Shown here: piece after piece, positions 41,037 to 52,214 of the stretch
Position numbering within the stretch: position 1 is the first letter of the stretch
How the letters are laid out: the number at the start of each line of letters is the position of its first letter
From: Palaeococcus ferrophilus DSM 13482
GTDB lineage: Archaea > Methanobacteriota_B > Thermococci > Thermococcales > Thermococcaceae
Assembly: GCF_000966265.1 (NCBI RefSeq)
Contig: NZ_LANF01000011.1
Location: forward strand, 124,001-188,000
Direction: 5' to 3'
DNA: 64,000 nt
Notes under the pieces: model-generated
The model's input: the letters and a program-made list of their open reading frames with translations, nothing else
Told to the model about the DNA's origin: nothing
The model's database searches: none
Made by a program: the position numbers and the translations under genes

Positions 41037-44000
41037 TCAGCGCCTCCTCCTCAAAAGGGCCAGGAGTGCGAAGATGCCTACGAATGCTGGCCCACAGGTG
41101 CCTCCCCCTCCGGTGGGCGAGGGCTTGCTGCTCGGCTGCTCCGAGGATGTGGTGGAGGTTGTTGCCGTTGAACTGGAGGATGGGGATGGCGTAGTGGCTG
41201 TCTCTGTTTGGGTTGGAGTTGAGGTTGATGAGGTCGTTATCGTCTCGCTTGGGGTTTCAGTGGTCGTTGTTGATGCTGTGGGCGCTTCCTCCTCCACGGT
41301 TATGGTGACCCGCTTCACGTCCTCTCCTCCTTTATCGTCCCTTACTGTCAGCGTCACCGTGTAGTTGCCCCCGTTCGCATAAACGTGGCTCGGCTCGGAA
41401 TCCGTTGAGGTGCTCCCATCACCGAAGTCCCAGCTCCAGCTCACTATGCTCCCGTCCCTGTCAGTGGACTTATCGGCGAAGCTTACCTCCTCACCCGCCT
41501 TCGGCTCCTTGGGCAGGAACGTGAAGTCCGCGGTCGGGAGGTAGTTCTTCGGCTCGACCTTTATCTCCTTGGTGTAGCTTCCCCTCAGCCCGCTCTCGTC
41601 CTCAACGGTGAGCATGACCGTGTATGTTCCGGGTGTGGCGTAGGTGTGTTTGGGGTTCCTCTCGTCCGAGAAGCTCCCATCTCCGAAGTTCCAGCTCCAG
41701 CCGGCAACGCTCCCGTCCGGGTCGCTTGAGCTGTCCATAAAGCTAACCTCATCGCCGGCCTTTATCTCCGACGGCGAGTAGCTGAAGAGGGCGTTCGGTT
41801 TCTCGTTGTGCTGGACGTTGATCTTGGCGGTGCATGTTGCGTTCGCGTTCCACGGGTCGTAGACCGTAAGCGTGACTGGATAGACCCCCTCTTTGCGGTA
41901 GGTGTGCAGAACCTGGGAGGCGTTACCCTCCCCGGTTATACCGTCCCCGAAGTCCATAACCCACCTCAAACTGCCGTTCTCGGGGTCGTTGAGGTTGAGG
42001 GTGAAGTTAACATCTAGGGGCATCTTTCCGGAGCTCGGATTCGCCGCTATGGAGCACTCGGGGGGCTTGTTGAGGGCCCGAAGCGCGTCGAAGTTTAGCT
42101 TGAGAAAGCCGAGGTTTATGAAAATCGGGCTCTGGTTCCTCTGTTCGTAGTATTTTCCCTTGCTCGGGACGTAGAAGTCGAGAACTAGATGTCCGTCGTC
42201 CTTGTCTCTGTAGATGACCCCGGTGGCGTTGTACCACTTGTCCCTGTCGTCTATCCTCCCCTCGTAGGCCACCAGAATGGAGGTCTCGTTTGAGAACTTC
42301 ATTTCGTGGGTCGTCAGCTTCTCGTAGCCGTAGTCGCCCTGGATTGAGCCCTCGAACCCCGTGAGCACCCTGCTCCCCAGCGTGCCTTTGAAGGAGAGTG
42401 AGAGTCCAAGGGAGAAAGTGTTGGCATCCTTTTCCCAGTGGAGCTGCTTCATGTACTGCTCGTAGGAGCTCTGGACGTTGCTCGCCTCTATGGTGAAGAC
42501 TCCGAGGACGCTGCTTGCGTCGTAGTTCTTGAGTTCCGTTATTTTGGTGGGGTAGGTGTTGATGTCCCCGATTTCATGGAGATCCGAGTCGTAGGAGGTG
42601 AAGTGAGCATTGGGTGGTCCCTTGGGAACTGACACGAGGATATACTGCTGTTTGCCGTTTATGACCGCAAGCTCCGGCGGCCATATTATGGGGAACTCGT
42701 AGACGTCGTAGTCCGTGCTCACGTAAATGGCCCCATCAGCCATGTCCGCGAGCATCTTGTATGTTATCGTGGTTTCGTAGCTCTTGCCGGTCTCGCTCTG
42801 ACGTTTCTGGCCGATCATGGTCTTCAGGCCAAGCTCGTACTTGACGAGCCCCGGTACGTTCTGCACGAACGTGAGCTCCGCGGTCAGCTTCATGTCTGTG
42901 GTGGACTTTATTGAAGCGCTGGTCATCTGGGTCTGCTTACTCGTGTACGCTGAGTAAAATGTCCCGCTCTCGTTTATGGCGTCGTAGTCAACGGGCGGGG
43001 CGTTTATTACCGCTATGACCTTGTTCACGACGTGGAGGACGGCTTTGTTGGGAGGGCCCACGACTATGGAGTCCCCGTTCACATCCGCAACTGCTATGCC
43101 CGCACCGTAGGTGAACTCCGTCTGAAGTCCATCGGGGCCATTCAGTAGGTCTCCCACCATGTTGTAGACCTTGACCCTGCCATTGTACTGAGAGGCCCAC
43201 ACTATCTCCTCAGCGCCGTCGGTGTTCACATCACCAACCGCTATCCTGTCGCCCTTGGAAAACAGTATTGTGAATGCCCCGATCTCGTTCCCCTTGAACT
43301 GTGCACCGTCCTTTTCGAGCTTGAATATATGGACCCCCCTCTTCTTGTTGTCCTGCGTGGCTATGACTATCTCGTCGAGGCCATCCATATCGACGTCTCC
43401 CGTAGCCATCTCGTCCCTGCTGTGGATGTCGAAGGATTCCATCTCAACCATACCAAGGGAGTTTCCGTTGACGTCGTACACCGATAGGGTGTCCTCGCTT
43501 GCATCGGCGTGGACGATCTCAGCTATACCGTCTCCGTCGAAGTCGCCCGCTCCTATGGCATCGCCATCGGCAAAGTCGTCCACCTTAAACTGGTTCACCA
43601 TGTTGAAGTTCTCGTCGAAGATGTGGATCCAGTTGTTCCTATCTGCGTGGATTATCTCAGCCTTCCCGTTCCCCGTCAGGTCTCCGCAGGTTAAATCATC
43701 GCCCGCTTCAAAGTTTACGTCGTGCTTTCCGAGCTCGTTTCCGTACATGTCGTAGATGTAGATCTTGTCCGTGCTCCTGTCGCCCTGTATTATCTCGGCC
43801 CTTCCGTCGTCGTTAACGTCGCACGCAACCATTTCGTCCCACTTCTCGTAGCCGGTGTGGAACTTTCCAATTACTCCCCCGCTCCCGTTCTCGTACATCC
43901 AGAAGTAGTCCCCGCGGTCGCCTATAATGATATCCCCGTCCTCAATGACCCTGCCACCGATCCCGTCTATGAGGTTCGCGTCCTGAGCAGTTGCACGGGG

Positions 44001-44063
44001 CAGAAGAAAGGCTAGTATAAGGCACAGAACGAGAAGGGAGGAAGTCAATCGTACGCGTCCCAT
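41037..44063 (-). CDS. Large secreted PKD/FG-GAP protein with CGP-CTERM tail (copy 1)
   Basis: 1008 aa. Signal peptide (about 1-26, ending PRATA). Residues ~30-330 are FG-GAP/VCBS-type propeller repeats with calcium-binding GDVNTDGAEEIVWAS-like motifs. A middle beta-rich region of about 350 aa is unassigned. Three PKD domains follow (DFGDG in each, for example WSWNFGDGSFSDERNPKHTY). A Thr/Ser-rich linker (STSTPTQTETATTPSPSSSS) leads to GTCGPAFVGIFALLALLRRRR-type ending, here described as Cys-Gly-Pro plus helix plus four Arg, the Thermococcales CGP-CTERM signal. It is expected to stand on the cell surface, lipid-anchored at the Cys after processing. Upstream is an AT-rich TATA region at about 44140-44160. 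Confidence 0.85.
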   Translation of the reverse strand: MGRVRLTSSLLVLCLILAFLLPRATAQDANLIDGIGGRVIEDGDIIIGDRGDYFWMYENGSGGVIGKFHTGYEKWDEMVACDVNDDGRAEIIQGDRSTDKIYIYDMYGNELGKHDVNFEAGDDLTCGDLTGNGKAEIIHADRNNWIHIFDENFNMVNQFKVDDFADGDAIGAGDFDGDGIAEIVHADASEDTLSVYDVNGNSLGMVEMESFDIHSRDEMATGDVDMDGLDEIVIATQDNKKRGVHIFKLEKDGAQFKGNEIGAFTILFSKGDRIAVGDVNTDGAEEIVWASQYNGRVKVYNMVGDLLNGPDGLQTEFTYGAGIAVADVNGDSIVVGPPNKAVLHVVNKVIAVINAPPVDYDAINESGTFYSAYTSKQTQMTSASIKSTTDMKLTAELTFVQNVPGLVKYELGLKTMIGQKRQSETGKSYETTITYKMLADMADGAIYVSTDYDVYEFPIIWPPELAVINGKQQYILVSVPKGPPNAHFTSYDSDLHEIGDINTYPTKITELKNYDASSVLGVFTIEASNVQSSYEQYMKQLHWEKDANTFSLGLSLSFKGTLGSRVLTGFEGSIQGDYGYEKLTTHEMKFSNETSILVAYEGRIDDRDKWYNATGVIYRDKDDGHLVLDFYVPSKGKYYEQRNQSPIFINLGFLKLNFDALRALNKPPECSIAANPSSGKMPLDVNFTLNLNDPENGSLRWVMDFGDGITGEGNASQVLHTYRKEGVYPVTLTVYDPWNANATCTAKINVQHNEKPNALFSYSPSEIKAGDEVSFMDSSSDPDGSVAGWSWNFGDGSFSDERNPKHTYATPGTYTVMLTVEDESGLRGSYTKEIKVEPKNYLPTADFTFLPKEPKAGEEVSFADKSTDRDGSIVSWSWDFGDGSTSTDSEPSHVYANGGNYTVTLTVRDDKGGEDVKRVTITVEEEAPTASTTTTETPSETITTSSTSTPTQTETATTPSPSSSSTATTSTTSSEQPSSKPSPTGGGGTCGPAFVGIFALLALLRRRR

Positions 44064-44204
44064 ACTCCCACCTTCGTAAGGTACGCCTGTGGAAGATAGA
44101 AAAAGAACACGCAGGCTTACATCAAGTTAAGACCCCAAAATATATAAATTTTTTCGCTCTTTCGTTTAATTATATCCGAATATTTCAGGGCAAATTTGTA
44201 ATAG

Positions 44205-44879
44205 TTAAACGTAACTTGGTGGGCTGTGTGAGTTTAAGATGCGCTCTATCCCGCTCTTGTGGCCGAGGCCAACGACCGCTATAACCCGGGGCTTCGCCTC
44301 CCTCGTGAGGAGTTCGTCCACGATTCTCATCAGGTTGCGGGCCATGACCTCGTTCCTCTCCTCCACGAGGACGTGGAAAAGGTAAGGGTAGCGCAACTTA
44401 AAGCGGGTCATCATGAGCTTGAAGTCCTCCATCGGGTTGCCTTCCTCCGAAACAGCCCCTATGGGGAGGAAAACCGCGAGCGCCTCGAGGAGGAGGAAAA
44501 GTTTCTCCCTGAGCGGCGCCGCGAGGAGCTTTGACGTTATGAGCCTTATGTCCTCATCTATTAAGTAGAGGGGAACGCCGAGGAGAGCGGCGGCTTCAAC
44601 GGCCCCCCTCATCTCCCCGCCGGGCATCATGCCGAACTCCTCCCCCAGCTTCTCCTCCACCTTGGCGAGGACGTACTGCACAAGGCCACCCCTCCCGAGC
44701 CTGAGGGCCTCCTTGAGCTCCGGCTTTACGGAGGCGTTGAGGGAGTGGAAGCGGAGCCTGTCGAGCTCTATCGCAACCGCAGAGGGCCTCTCCCTGAGGA
44801 TCGTCTCCATTACCTCCCTCCTGCTCTCCGGCGAAACGTGCATCGTGCCTATGACCTTAACGTAGCGCAGATAACTCAC
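44205..44879 (-). CDS. TraB/GumN-family protein
   Basis: 224 aa. Visible are VIGTMHVSPESRREV (G-x-x-H motif), AIELDRLRFHSL, LGRGGLVQYVLAKVEEKLG, and the C-terminal VVGLGHKSGIERIL with a second G-x-x-H. The family (TraB/PrgY/GumN) is proposed to be metal-dependent membrane-associated proteases or inhibitor-handling proteins; the archaeal role is unknown. A GTG start at 44879 overlaps the stop of RNase Z (GTGA) and has GGAGGGGA in front, so the two genes are coupled. Confidence 0.78.
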   Translation of the reverse strand: MSYLRYVKVIGTMHVSPESRREVMETILRERPSAVAIELDRLRFHSLNASVKPELKEALRLGRGGLVQYVLAKVEEKLGEEFGMMPGGEMRGAVEAAALLGVPLYLIDEDIRLITSKLLAAPLREKLFLLLEALAVFLPIGAVSEEGNPMEDFKLMMTRFKLRYPYLFHVLVEERNEVMARNLMRIVDELLTREAKPRVIAVVGLGHKSGIERILNSHSPPSYV

Positions 44880-45817
44880 TCCCCTCCCTCCAGCAGGTTT
44901 TTGAGCTCCCATTTTCCGGATTTGAACGTCAAAACGTCGAAGTCCCTTGGAACGATGAAGTCCACGCCGGATTCACCGCACAGCCTCTCCGCCTCTGAGA
45001 CGTACTCATCGTAACCGTAGCGGAAGGCCCTGTGGAAGAGAGCCAGGAGCTTGGCTTTTGCACCCCTCGCCGCTTCACACGCTTCCCTGACGGTGCTGTG
45101 GTAGCTCTCGCCCCTGTGCTCCGGTTCGAGGTAGGTGGCCTCGTGGATGAGCAGGTCCGCGTTCTCCGCGAAGAGTCTAACCCTATCGCACGGCTCGGTG
45201 TCGCCGGTATAGACGACCTTTAAGCCCTTCCTCCTCGGCCCCGTGACCTCTTCAAGGCGGATTAGCCTACCGTTCCACTCTATCTCACCCTCGCGCTCAA
45301 GCTTCCCCAGAATAGGCCCCTCAAGGCCGTACTCCCTGAGCTTCTCGGGGATGAAGTTCCCGCGCCTGTCCTTCTCCTTGAAGACGTATCCTAGGGCTGG
45401 AATGCCGTGGCTAACCTTGAAGCTCCAGACCTCGTAGCCCTCAAACTCCAAGCGGCTCTCCCCGAGTTCGTGGACGTGTATCTCAAAGCCCGGGCGGAAA
45501 AAGCCGCTGTTGATGTAGTTCTGGACGAACTGAAAGGTGTACTTTGGGCCGTAGATGTGCAGGGGCTTTTCCCTGCCCCACAGGTTCATAGTCTGGATGA
45601 GGCCCCCGAGACCGAGGTAGTGGTCGCCGTGGAAGTGGGTTATGAAAATCTTCCCGACCCTCATCGGGCTGAGCTTTGCCCTGTTCATCTGTCTTATGGT
45701 TCCCTCCCCCGCGTCAAGGAGAATGACCTCCCCCCTATAGCGGAGCGCTATCGCAGGAACGTTTCTCTCGCCCGTTGGCATTATCCCGCCCGTCCCGAGG
45801 AAGAAGACTTCCAACAT
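44876..45817 (-). CDS. rnz: Ribonuclease Z (tRNA 3' endonuclease)
   Basis: 313-aa short-form tRNase Z of the metallo-beta-lactamase fold. It cuts pre-tRNA 3' trailers. The zinc motif is THFHGDHYLGL (His61, His63, Asp65, His66). Further ligands lie in KVSHGIPALGY, VYTGDTEPC and LALFHRAFRY. An exosite-like stretch of basic and aromatic residues is present in the middle. ATG 45817 is 4 nt from no strong ribosome site. It leads the rnz-TraB pair. Confidence 0.93.
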   Translation of the reverse strand: MLEVFFLGTGGIMPTGERNVPAIALRYRGEVILLDAGEGTIRQMNRAKLSPMRVGKIFITHFHGDHYLGLGGLIQTMNLWGREKPLHIYGPKYTFQFVQNYINSGFFRPGFEIHVHELGESRLEFEGYEVWSFKVSHGIPALGYVFKEKDRRGNFIPEKLREYGLEGPILGKLEREGEIEWNGRLIRLEEVTGPRRKGLKVVYTGDTEPCDRVRLFAENADLLIHEATYLEPEHRGESYHSTVREACEAARGAKAKLLALFHRAFRYGYDEYVSEAERLCGESGVDFIVPRDFDVLTFKSGKWELKNLLEGGE

Positions 45818-45929
45818 GTTCTGTAGGTTGCCGGGAGGTGAATAAAAACCTATCGAAGCACCCCCTCCCCCGTACGTTTGGGAGAAAAGTTAAAAAGAGA
45901 GAAAGTCCACTAACCCTAAGGTGGTTGTA

Positions 45930-46109
45930 ATGATCGAGCGCTTAAAGCAGATGCTCCGCGTGGAAATACTCGAGGTAGAGGAAGAGGATGGAAAGCTCAT
46001 AGTCTACGTACCCAAGGACCAGGTTAAAATAGCGGTCGGCAGCGGTGGAAGCGCCGTTAAAGCGGCTGAGCTCGTCCTCGGCAAGAAGATAGAAATCAGA
46101 GGGAAGTGA
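45930..46109 (+). CDS. KH-domain mini-protein
   Basis: 59 aa that are essentially one NusA-like KH fold: LRVEILEVEEEDGKLIVYV, then DQVKIAVGSGGSAVKAAELV with a GSGG loop in the place of GxxG, and KKIEIRGK. It probably binds single-stranded RNA, and small stand-alone KH proteins of this sort exist in euryarchaea. ATG 45930 lies behind GGTGGTTGTA. Its stop overlaps the next ATG. Confidence 0.72.
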   Translation: MIERLKQMLRVEILEVEEEDGKLIVYVPKDQVKIAVGSGGSAVKAAELVLGKKIEIRGK

Positions 46110-46693
46110 TGATGTCCCTTAACTTCCGGAAGCAGGAACTCGAGGACCTGGTTATCTCGTTTTTCGTCCTCAGCCTCGTGTTCTCAAACTTCAACGTAAA
46201 ATGGCTCCCCTACGTGGCGGTGGGGCTCCTCACAGCGTTCGTATTCCATGAACTGGCCCACAGGCAGGTGGCCAAGCACTACGGTTACATAGCGTTCTAC
46301 AAGCGCTGGGACACCGGTATACTTCTCGCTCTGCTCCTTGGAATCCTCAACCGGGTGGCCCACATAGGTTTCCTCTTCGCGGCGGTCGGGGCCGTCTACA
46401 TCTACGCCCCCTACGCGGAGTGGGACGATAGGGAGGCCAACGGGAAGATAAGCCTCGCGGGCCCCGCGACCAACATAGTCGTCGGCATCGTTGCACTGGT
46501 TATGCTCCTCACCCTCCCGCTGAACGGCTTCCTCGCTTCGGTGCTCTACTACACGGCCTCCATAAACTTCTGGCTGGCGGTCTTTAACCTCCTGCCCTTC
46601 CCGCCCCTCGATGGGTGGAAGGTCTTCCGGTGGAACCCCGGCTACTGGGCCGTCGCTATAGGACTCGCCTACCTCCTCAATACGATGGTCTAA
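46109..46693 (+). CDS. M50-family site-2-protease-like membrane metalloprotease
   Basis: 194 aa, about six hydrophobic helices. The zinc motif HELAH (His47, Glu48, His51) lies in AFVFHELAHRQVAKHYG, and the second metal site is LPFPPLDGWKV. It belongs to the intramembrane site-2 protease family, lacking PDZ or CBS domains. Substrate unknown; regulated intramembrane proteolysis is a family-based guess. ATG 46109 or 46112 is possible. It is translationally coupled with the KH protein. Confidence 0.82.
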   Translation: MMSLNFRKQELEDLVISFFVLSLVFSNFNVKWLPYVAVGLLTAFVFHELAHRQVAKHYGYIAFYKRWDTGILLALLLGILNRVAHIGFLFAAVGAVYIYAPYAEWDDREANGKISLAGPATNIVVGIVALVMLLTLPLNGFLASVLYYTASINFWLAVFNLLPFPPLDGWKVFRWNPGYWAVAIGLAYLLNTMV

Positions 46694-46695
46694 TA

Positions 46696-46732
46696 TTTCA
46701 CCGCCGGTGATACAAAGCGGAAAGGTTAAAAC
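46696..46732 (+). promoter_or_regulatory. pgiA promoter with Thermococcales glycolytic motif (TGM)
   Basis: TTTCAC-CGCCG-GTGATA at 46696-46712 matches the TGM (TATCAC-N5-GTGATA) at 11 of 12 defined positions. A BRE/TATA (CGGAAAGGTTAAAAC) follows directly. The TGM lies upstream of the TATA box, the position from which the TrmB-type regulator Tgr is reported to activate gluconeogenic promoters. Confidence 0.6.
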
Positions 46733-46763
46733 CACTCCCCTCTATTCTTATGTGGTGATGTTG

Positions 46764-47339
46764 ATGGCCGAGTACAAGAAGCCTTTCGGTGTTAAGATTG
46801 ACCTTGAGACTGGCGTGATTCCGGGTGCAAAGAAGCTCGTCAGGAAGCTGAGCGACCTTAAGGGGTACTTTGCTGATGAAAATGCCTACAGCGAGCTCCT
46901 AAAGGATGATCCCGTGGTTTACGAGGTTTACGCGATAGAGCAGGAGGAGAAGGATGGAGACCTCAACTTCGCCACCACCGTCCTCTACCCCGGCAAGGTC
47001 GGGAAGGAGTTCTTCTTTACCAAGGGGCACTACCACGCCAAGGCGGACAGGGCAGAGGTTTACTACGCCCTCAAGGGGAAAGGCGGCATGCTCCTCCAGA
47101 CGCCCGAGGGAAGGGCCGAATGGATTCCAATGGAGCCCGGAACCGTTGTCTACGTCCCCCCCTACTGGGCCCACAGGACGGTGAACACAGGGAATGAGCC
47201 CTTTATCTTCCTCGCACTCTACCCAGCAGATGCCGGCCACGACTACGGTTCGATAAAGGAGAAGGGGTTCTCCAAGCTCGTCATCGAGGAAGGGGGCGAG
47301 GTCAGGGTAATTGATAACCCCAGGTGGAAATCTGATTGA
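46764..47339 (+). CDS. pgiA: Glucose-6-phosphate isomerase, cupin type
   Basis: 191 aa, the archaeal cupin PGI unrelated to bacterial Pgi. It interconverts glucose-6-P and fructose-6-P with a metal-bound cupin. The metal ligands are visible: His89 and His91 in TKGHYHAKADRAEVYYAL, with Glu98, and His137 in PPYWAHRTVN. ATG 46764 lies behind GGTGATGTTG. Stands directly upstream of glkA but with a separate promoter. Confidence 0.96.
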   Translation: MAEYKKPFGVKIDLETGVIPGAKKLVRKLSDLKGYFADENAYSELLKDDPVVYEVYAIEQEEKDGDLNFATTVLYPGKVGKEFFFTKGHYHAKADRAEVYYALKGKGGMLLQTPEGRAEWIPMEPGTVVYVPPYWAHRTVNTGNEPFIFLALYPADAGHDYGSIKEKGFSKLVIEEGGEVRVIDNPRWKSD

Positions 47340-47346
47340 AGTTTAG

Positions 47347-48810
<1,464 letters not shown>

Positions 48811-48818
48811 CGGGCAAA

Positions 48819-48828
48819 TTTTATATAC
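48819..48828 (+). promoter_or_regulatory. Promoter of the mannosylglycerate operon
   Basis: ATTTTATATAC, about 50 nt before the mpgS ATG, is a strong TATA box. The leader ends in GGGGAGGTGATGGA, an optimal ribosome site. Confidence 0.55.
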
Positions 48829-48875
48829 TTTAGGTTCTTAAAATTCAAAGGGTTTCTTGCAGGGGAGGTGATGGA

Positions 48876-50057
48876 ATGCTTTTGGAGGCTCCCGTATACA
48901 AGGAGCTGTTCGGGGCCGTGGAGGTCTACGAAGTTCAAAAGGTAATCAAACTTGATACTCAAACGCGAGACGTGGGGAGCTTCACCGTTAAGAACGTCCC
49001 TCGCGAGGACATCTACCGCGTACTCGAGGACATAGCCATAGTCGTGCCCATGAAGAACGAAAAACTCCAGCTCGTGGACGGCGTTCTAAAGGCCATCCCC
49101 CACCAGTGCCCCATAATAGTCGTCTCGAACAGCAAACGCGATGGACCTAACCTCTTCAAACAGGAGATTGACCTCATCAAGCACTTCTACAACCTGACCC
49201 GCTCGAAGATAGTGGTCGTCCACCAGAAGGACATAGGTCTCTCAAAGGCTTTCAATGAGGTTGGCTACACGGATATACTCGAAGGCGACAAGGTCAGGAG
49301 CGGCAAGGGGGAGGGCATGCTAATAGGAATCCTCCTGGCGAAGGCGATAGGGGCCAAGTACGTGGGCTTCGTTGATGCTGACAACTACATACCCGGGTCG
49401 GTAAACGAGTACGTCAAGGACTACGCGGCCGGCTTTCTGATGAGCGAGAGCGACTACTCCATGGTAAGGCTCAGCTGGCGCCATAAACCCAAAGTGAGCA
49501 AGAGGGGTCTGTACTTCAAGAAGTGGGGGAGGGTGAGCGAGATAACCAACCGCTACATGAACGCCCTCTTCGGGGCCGGCACGAACTTCGAGACGAGCAT
49601 CATAGCCACGGGGAACGCCGGAGAGCACGCAATGAGCATCAAGCTTGCGGAGATAATGCCCTTCTCAACGGGATACTCTATTGAGCCCTTCGAGCTCGTC
49701 TACCTCTTCGAGCGCTTCGGCCGCTGGCAGGGCGTTGAGGAATACCGGGAAGTCTACGACCAGGGTGTTGAGGTGTTCCAGATAGAGACCCTCAACCCGC
49801 ACCTCCACGAGGAGAAGGGGAGCGAGCACGTTGCGGACATGATACTCAGCTCGCTTGGAGTTATATACCACTCATCCCTCGCCACCAAGGGACTCAAGGA
49901 GAGCATACTCGAGGATCTGAAGCTCCACGGTCTCCTCGGGGAGGGGGAGGAACCGCCGAAACCCAAGGTCATGCCCCCTGTGGGCGACCTGGACGTTGAG
50001 AAGTGGATGAAAACCCTTGAATCCAACTCGGAAACACTCTTCCACTTCGAGGTGTGA
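48876..50057 (+). CDS. mpgS: Mannosyl-3-phosphoglycerate synthase
   Basis: 393-aa GT55 glycosyltransferase that joins GDP-mannose and 3-phosphoglycerate. GT-A fold features: [26 protein letters not shown] preceded by the metal-site VDAD, and [20 protein letters not shown]. First gene of the operon for mannosylglycerate, a compatible solute made under heat or salt stress. ATG 48876 follows GGAGGTGATGGA. Confidence 0.96.
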   Translation: MLLEAPVYKELFGAVEVYEVQKVIKLDTQTRDVGSFTVKNVPREDIYRVLEDIAIVVPMKNEKLQLVDGVLKAIPHQCPIIVVSNSKRDGPNLFKQEIDLIKHFYNLTRSKIVVVHQKDIGLSKAFNEVGYTDILEGDKVRSGKGEGMLIGILLAKAIGAKYVGFVDADNYIPGSVNEYVKDYAAGFLMSESDYSMVRLSWRHKPKVSKRGLYFKKWGRVSEITNRYMNALFGAGTNFETSIIATGNAGEHAMSIKLAEIMPFSTGYSIEPFELVYLFERFGRWQGVEEYREVYDQGVEVFQIETLNPHLHEEKGSEHVADMILSSLGVIYHSSLATKGLKESILEDLKLHGLLGEGEEPPKPKVMPPVGDLDVEKWMKTLESNSETLFHFEV

Positions 50058-50059
50058 GG

Positions 50060-50791
50060 ATGAGGGTGATATTCCTCGACCTCGACAGGACGCTCCTCGG
50101 GGATGATTACTCGCCGAAGCCCGCGAAGGGAGTGGTGAAAGAGCTCAGGAGGGCGGGCTTTGAGGTGGTCTTCAACTCATCCAAGACGCTGGCGGAGCAG
50201 GAGTACTACAGAAGGGCCCTCGCCGTGGAGGGGCCATTCATAGTCGAGAACGGGAGTGCGGTGGTGATACCCGCGGACTACTTCCCCTTCCCCATTGGCG
50301 GCGTGAGGAGGGGGAACTACATCCTGCTGGAGCTTGGGAGACCCTACTCCGAGATAAAGGCCGTCCTCGATTGTATGAGTGATGAATACGGGCTCAAATA
50401 CTACGGGAACTCAACCCTCGAGGAAGTTATGGCCTTCACGGGACTTCCCGAGGAGCTGGCAAGGCTCGCCATGAGGAGGGACTACAGCGAGACGATATTT
50501 CGGTGGGGAAAGGGTGGCTTCCCGGAAGAGCTCCGGAAAAAGGGCCTTCGGGTTTCGAAGGGGAGCAGGTTCGTGAACGTTACAGGCGATACCGACAAGG
50601 GAAAAGCCGCTTCCCTGCTCCTGGAACTCTACAGCCGCCTCGGGGAAGTTGAGAGCTATGCCCTGGGCGACGGGGAGAACGATTTTCCCATGCTGGAGGT
50701 AGTTGACCACGCTTTCATAATAGGTGACCTCTCATACTCCGGGGCTAAACATATAAGCTCCCTCGACGAATTGCTGGAGGTGGTGTTATGA
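50060..50791 (+). CDS. mpgP: Mannosyl-3-phosphoglycerate phosphatase
   Basis: 243-aa HAD-type phosphatase (Cof/MPGP group). The nucleophile motif is IFLDLDRTLLG (Asp7, Asp9); FNSSKTLAEQ supplies motif II and ALGDGENDFPML motif IV. It removes the phosphate from mannosyl-3-phosphoglycerate to give mannosylglycerate. The ATG at 50060 is 2 nt after the mpgS stop. Confidence 0.95.
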   Translation: MRVIFLDLDRTLLGDDYSPKPAKGVVKELRRAGFEVVFNSSKTLAEQEYYRRALAVEGPFIVENGSAVVIPADYFPFPIGGVRRGNYILLELGRPYSEIKAVLDCMSDEYGLKYYGNSTLEEVMAFTGLPEELARLAMRRDYSETIFRWGKGGFPEELRKKGLRVSKGSRFVNVTGDTDKGKAASLLLELYSRLGEVESYALGDGENDFPMLEVVDHAFIIGDLSYSGAKHISSLDELLEVVL

Positions 50792-52170
50792 AGACGCTTA
50801 TCCTGGCAGGAGGAAAGGGCACGAGGCTGTGGCCCCTGAGCAGGGAGCTAATGCCAAAGCAGTTCGTCCGCTTCCTTGACGATAAATCCCTCTTCCAGAA
50901 AACAGTTGAGAGGGCCGTCCTCTTCTCAAAGCCAAAGGAGATATTCGTGGTGACCAATAAGGAGTACCGATTCAGAGTTCTCGACGATTTAAGGGAACTT
51001 GGAATAGAGCTCCCGGAGGAGAACGTCCTCCTTGAGCCCGTGGGAAAGAACACCCTACCTGCCATCTACTGGGGTATAAAGAGGGTACACGAGACATTCG
51101 GAGAGTCGGCCGTTGCGGTTCTTCCGAGCGACCACCTCATAGAGGCGAACGAAGCTTACATGGAGGCCTTTGAGAGGGCTGAGAGACTCTCGAGGGGGTA
51201 CCTCGTCACGTTCGGCATAAAACCCAACAGGCCCCACACCGGCTACGGCTACATAAAGCCCGGGGAGAAGCTTGAGGGTGGATATAAGGTGGAGGAATTT
51301 AAAGAAAAGCCTGACCTCGAAACGGCCAAGATGTACGTGGAGAACGGCTATTACTGGAACAGCGGCATGTTCCTCTTCAACACCTCCCTCTTCCTCGAGG
51401 AGGTGGAGGAGCACGCACCCGAGGTCGCCGGGGCCTTCGAGGAGGGTAAAACCATAGAGGAGGCCTACGAGCTAACCCCCGAGATAAGCGTGGACTACGG
51501 CGTCATGGAGAAGACGGATAAAGCAGCGGTGGTGCCCCTCAACACCCTCTGGAACGACCTAGGAAGCTTCGATGCCATATACGAGGTTATGGACAAGGAC
51601 GACGAAGGGAACGCCGTCAAAATAGCGAACCACGGCGCGGAGTACATAGGGGTGAACTCCCGGGGTAACCTCGTGATGACGAAGAGGCTGACCGCGACGA
51701 TAGGCGTGGAAAACCTAATAATCGTTGACACGGACGACGCGCTCCTCATAGCGCACCGCGGCGAAGCCCAGAGGGTGAAGGAAGTCTACAACCTTCTGAA
51801 GGAGCAGAAGGACGAGCGCGCGATAGTCCACAGGACGGCCTACAGGCCCTGGGGGAGCTACACCGTGCTCGAAGAGGGCGAGCGCTACAAGATAAAGCGC
51901 CTAACGGTTCTTCCAGGGAAGAGGCTCAGCGTTCAGATGCACTACCACAGGAGCGAGCACTGGGTCGTGGTGAGGGGAACCGCGAAAGTTATCGTCGGGG
52001 ATAAGGAGCTCCTCCTTAGACCGGGCGAGAGCACTTTTATTCCGGCCGGAGTGAAGCACCGCCTTGAGAACCCGGGCAAGGTCGTCCTTGAGGTCATCGA
52101 GACGCAGATAGGGGAATACCTCGGCGAGGACGACATAGTCCGCTTTGAGGACGACTTCGGCAGGGGATAA
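50788..52170 (+). CDS. manC: Mannose-1-phosphate guanylyltransferase / mannose-6-phosphate isomerase (bifunctional)
   Basis: 460 aa. N-terminal nucleotidyltransferase with LAGGKGTRLWPLSRE (7-21), LPSDHLIE and a C-terminal cupin isomerase with VQMHYHRSEHWVVVRG and PGESTFIPAGVKHRLENPG. It makes GDP-mannose and, through the cupin, feeds fructose-6-P into mannose-6-P. Start overlaps mpgP stop (ATGA). This bifunctional form closes the path from fructose-6-P without a separate manA. Confidence 0.95.
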   Translation: MKTLILAGGKGTRLWPLSRELMPKQFVRFLDDKSLFQKTVERAVLFSKPKEIFVVTNKEYRFRVLDDLRELGIELPEENVLLEPVGKNTLPAIYWGIKRVHETFGESAVAVLPSDHLIEANEAYMEAFERAERLSRGYLVTFGIKPNRPHTGYGYIKPGEKLEGGYKVEEFKEKPDLETAKMYVENGYYWNSGMFLFNTSLFLEEVEEHAPEVAGAFEEGKTIEEAYELTPEISVDYGVMEKTDKAAVVPLNTLWNDLGSFDAIYEVMDKDDEGNAVKIANHGAEYIGVNSRGNLVMTKRLTATIGVENLIIVDTDDALLIAHRGEAQRVKEVYNLLKEQKDERAIVHRTAYRPWGSYTVLEEGERYKIKRLTVLPGKRLSVQMHYHRSEHWVVVRGTAKVIVGDKELLLRPGESTFIPAGVKHRLENPGKVVLEVIETQIGEYLGEDDIVRFEDDFGRG

Positions 52171-52214
52171 AGTTTTAACGTGATTTATCACCAAGAGTGA
52201 TAGAGGTGGCGGAA

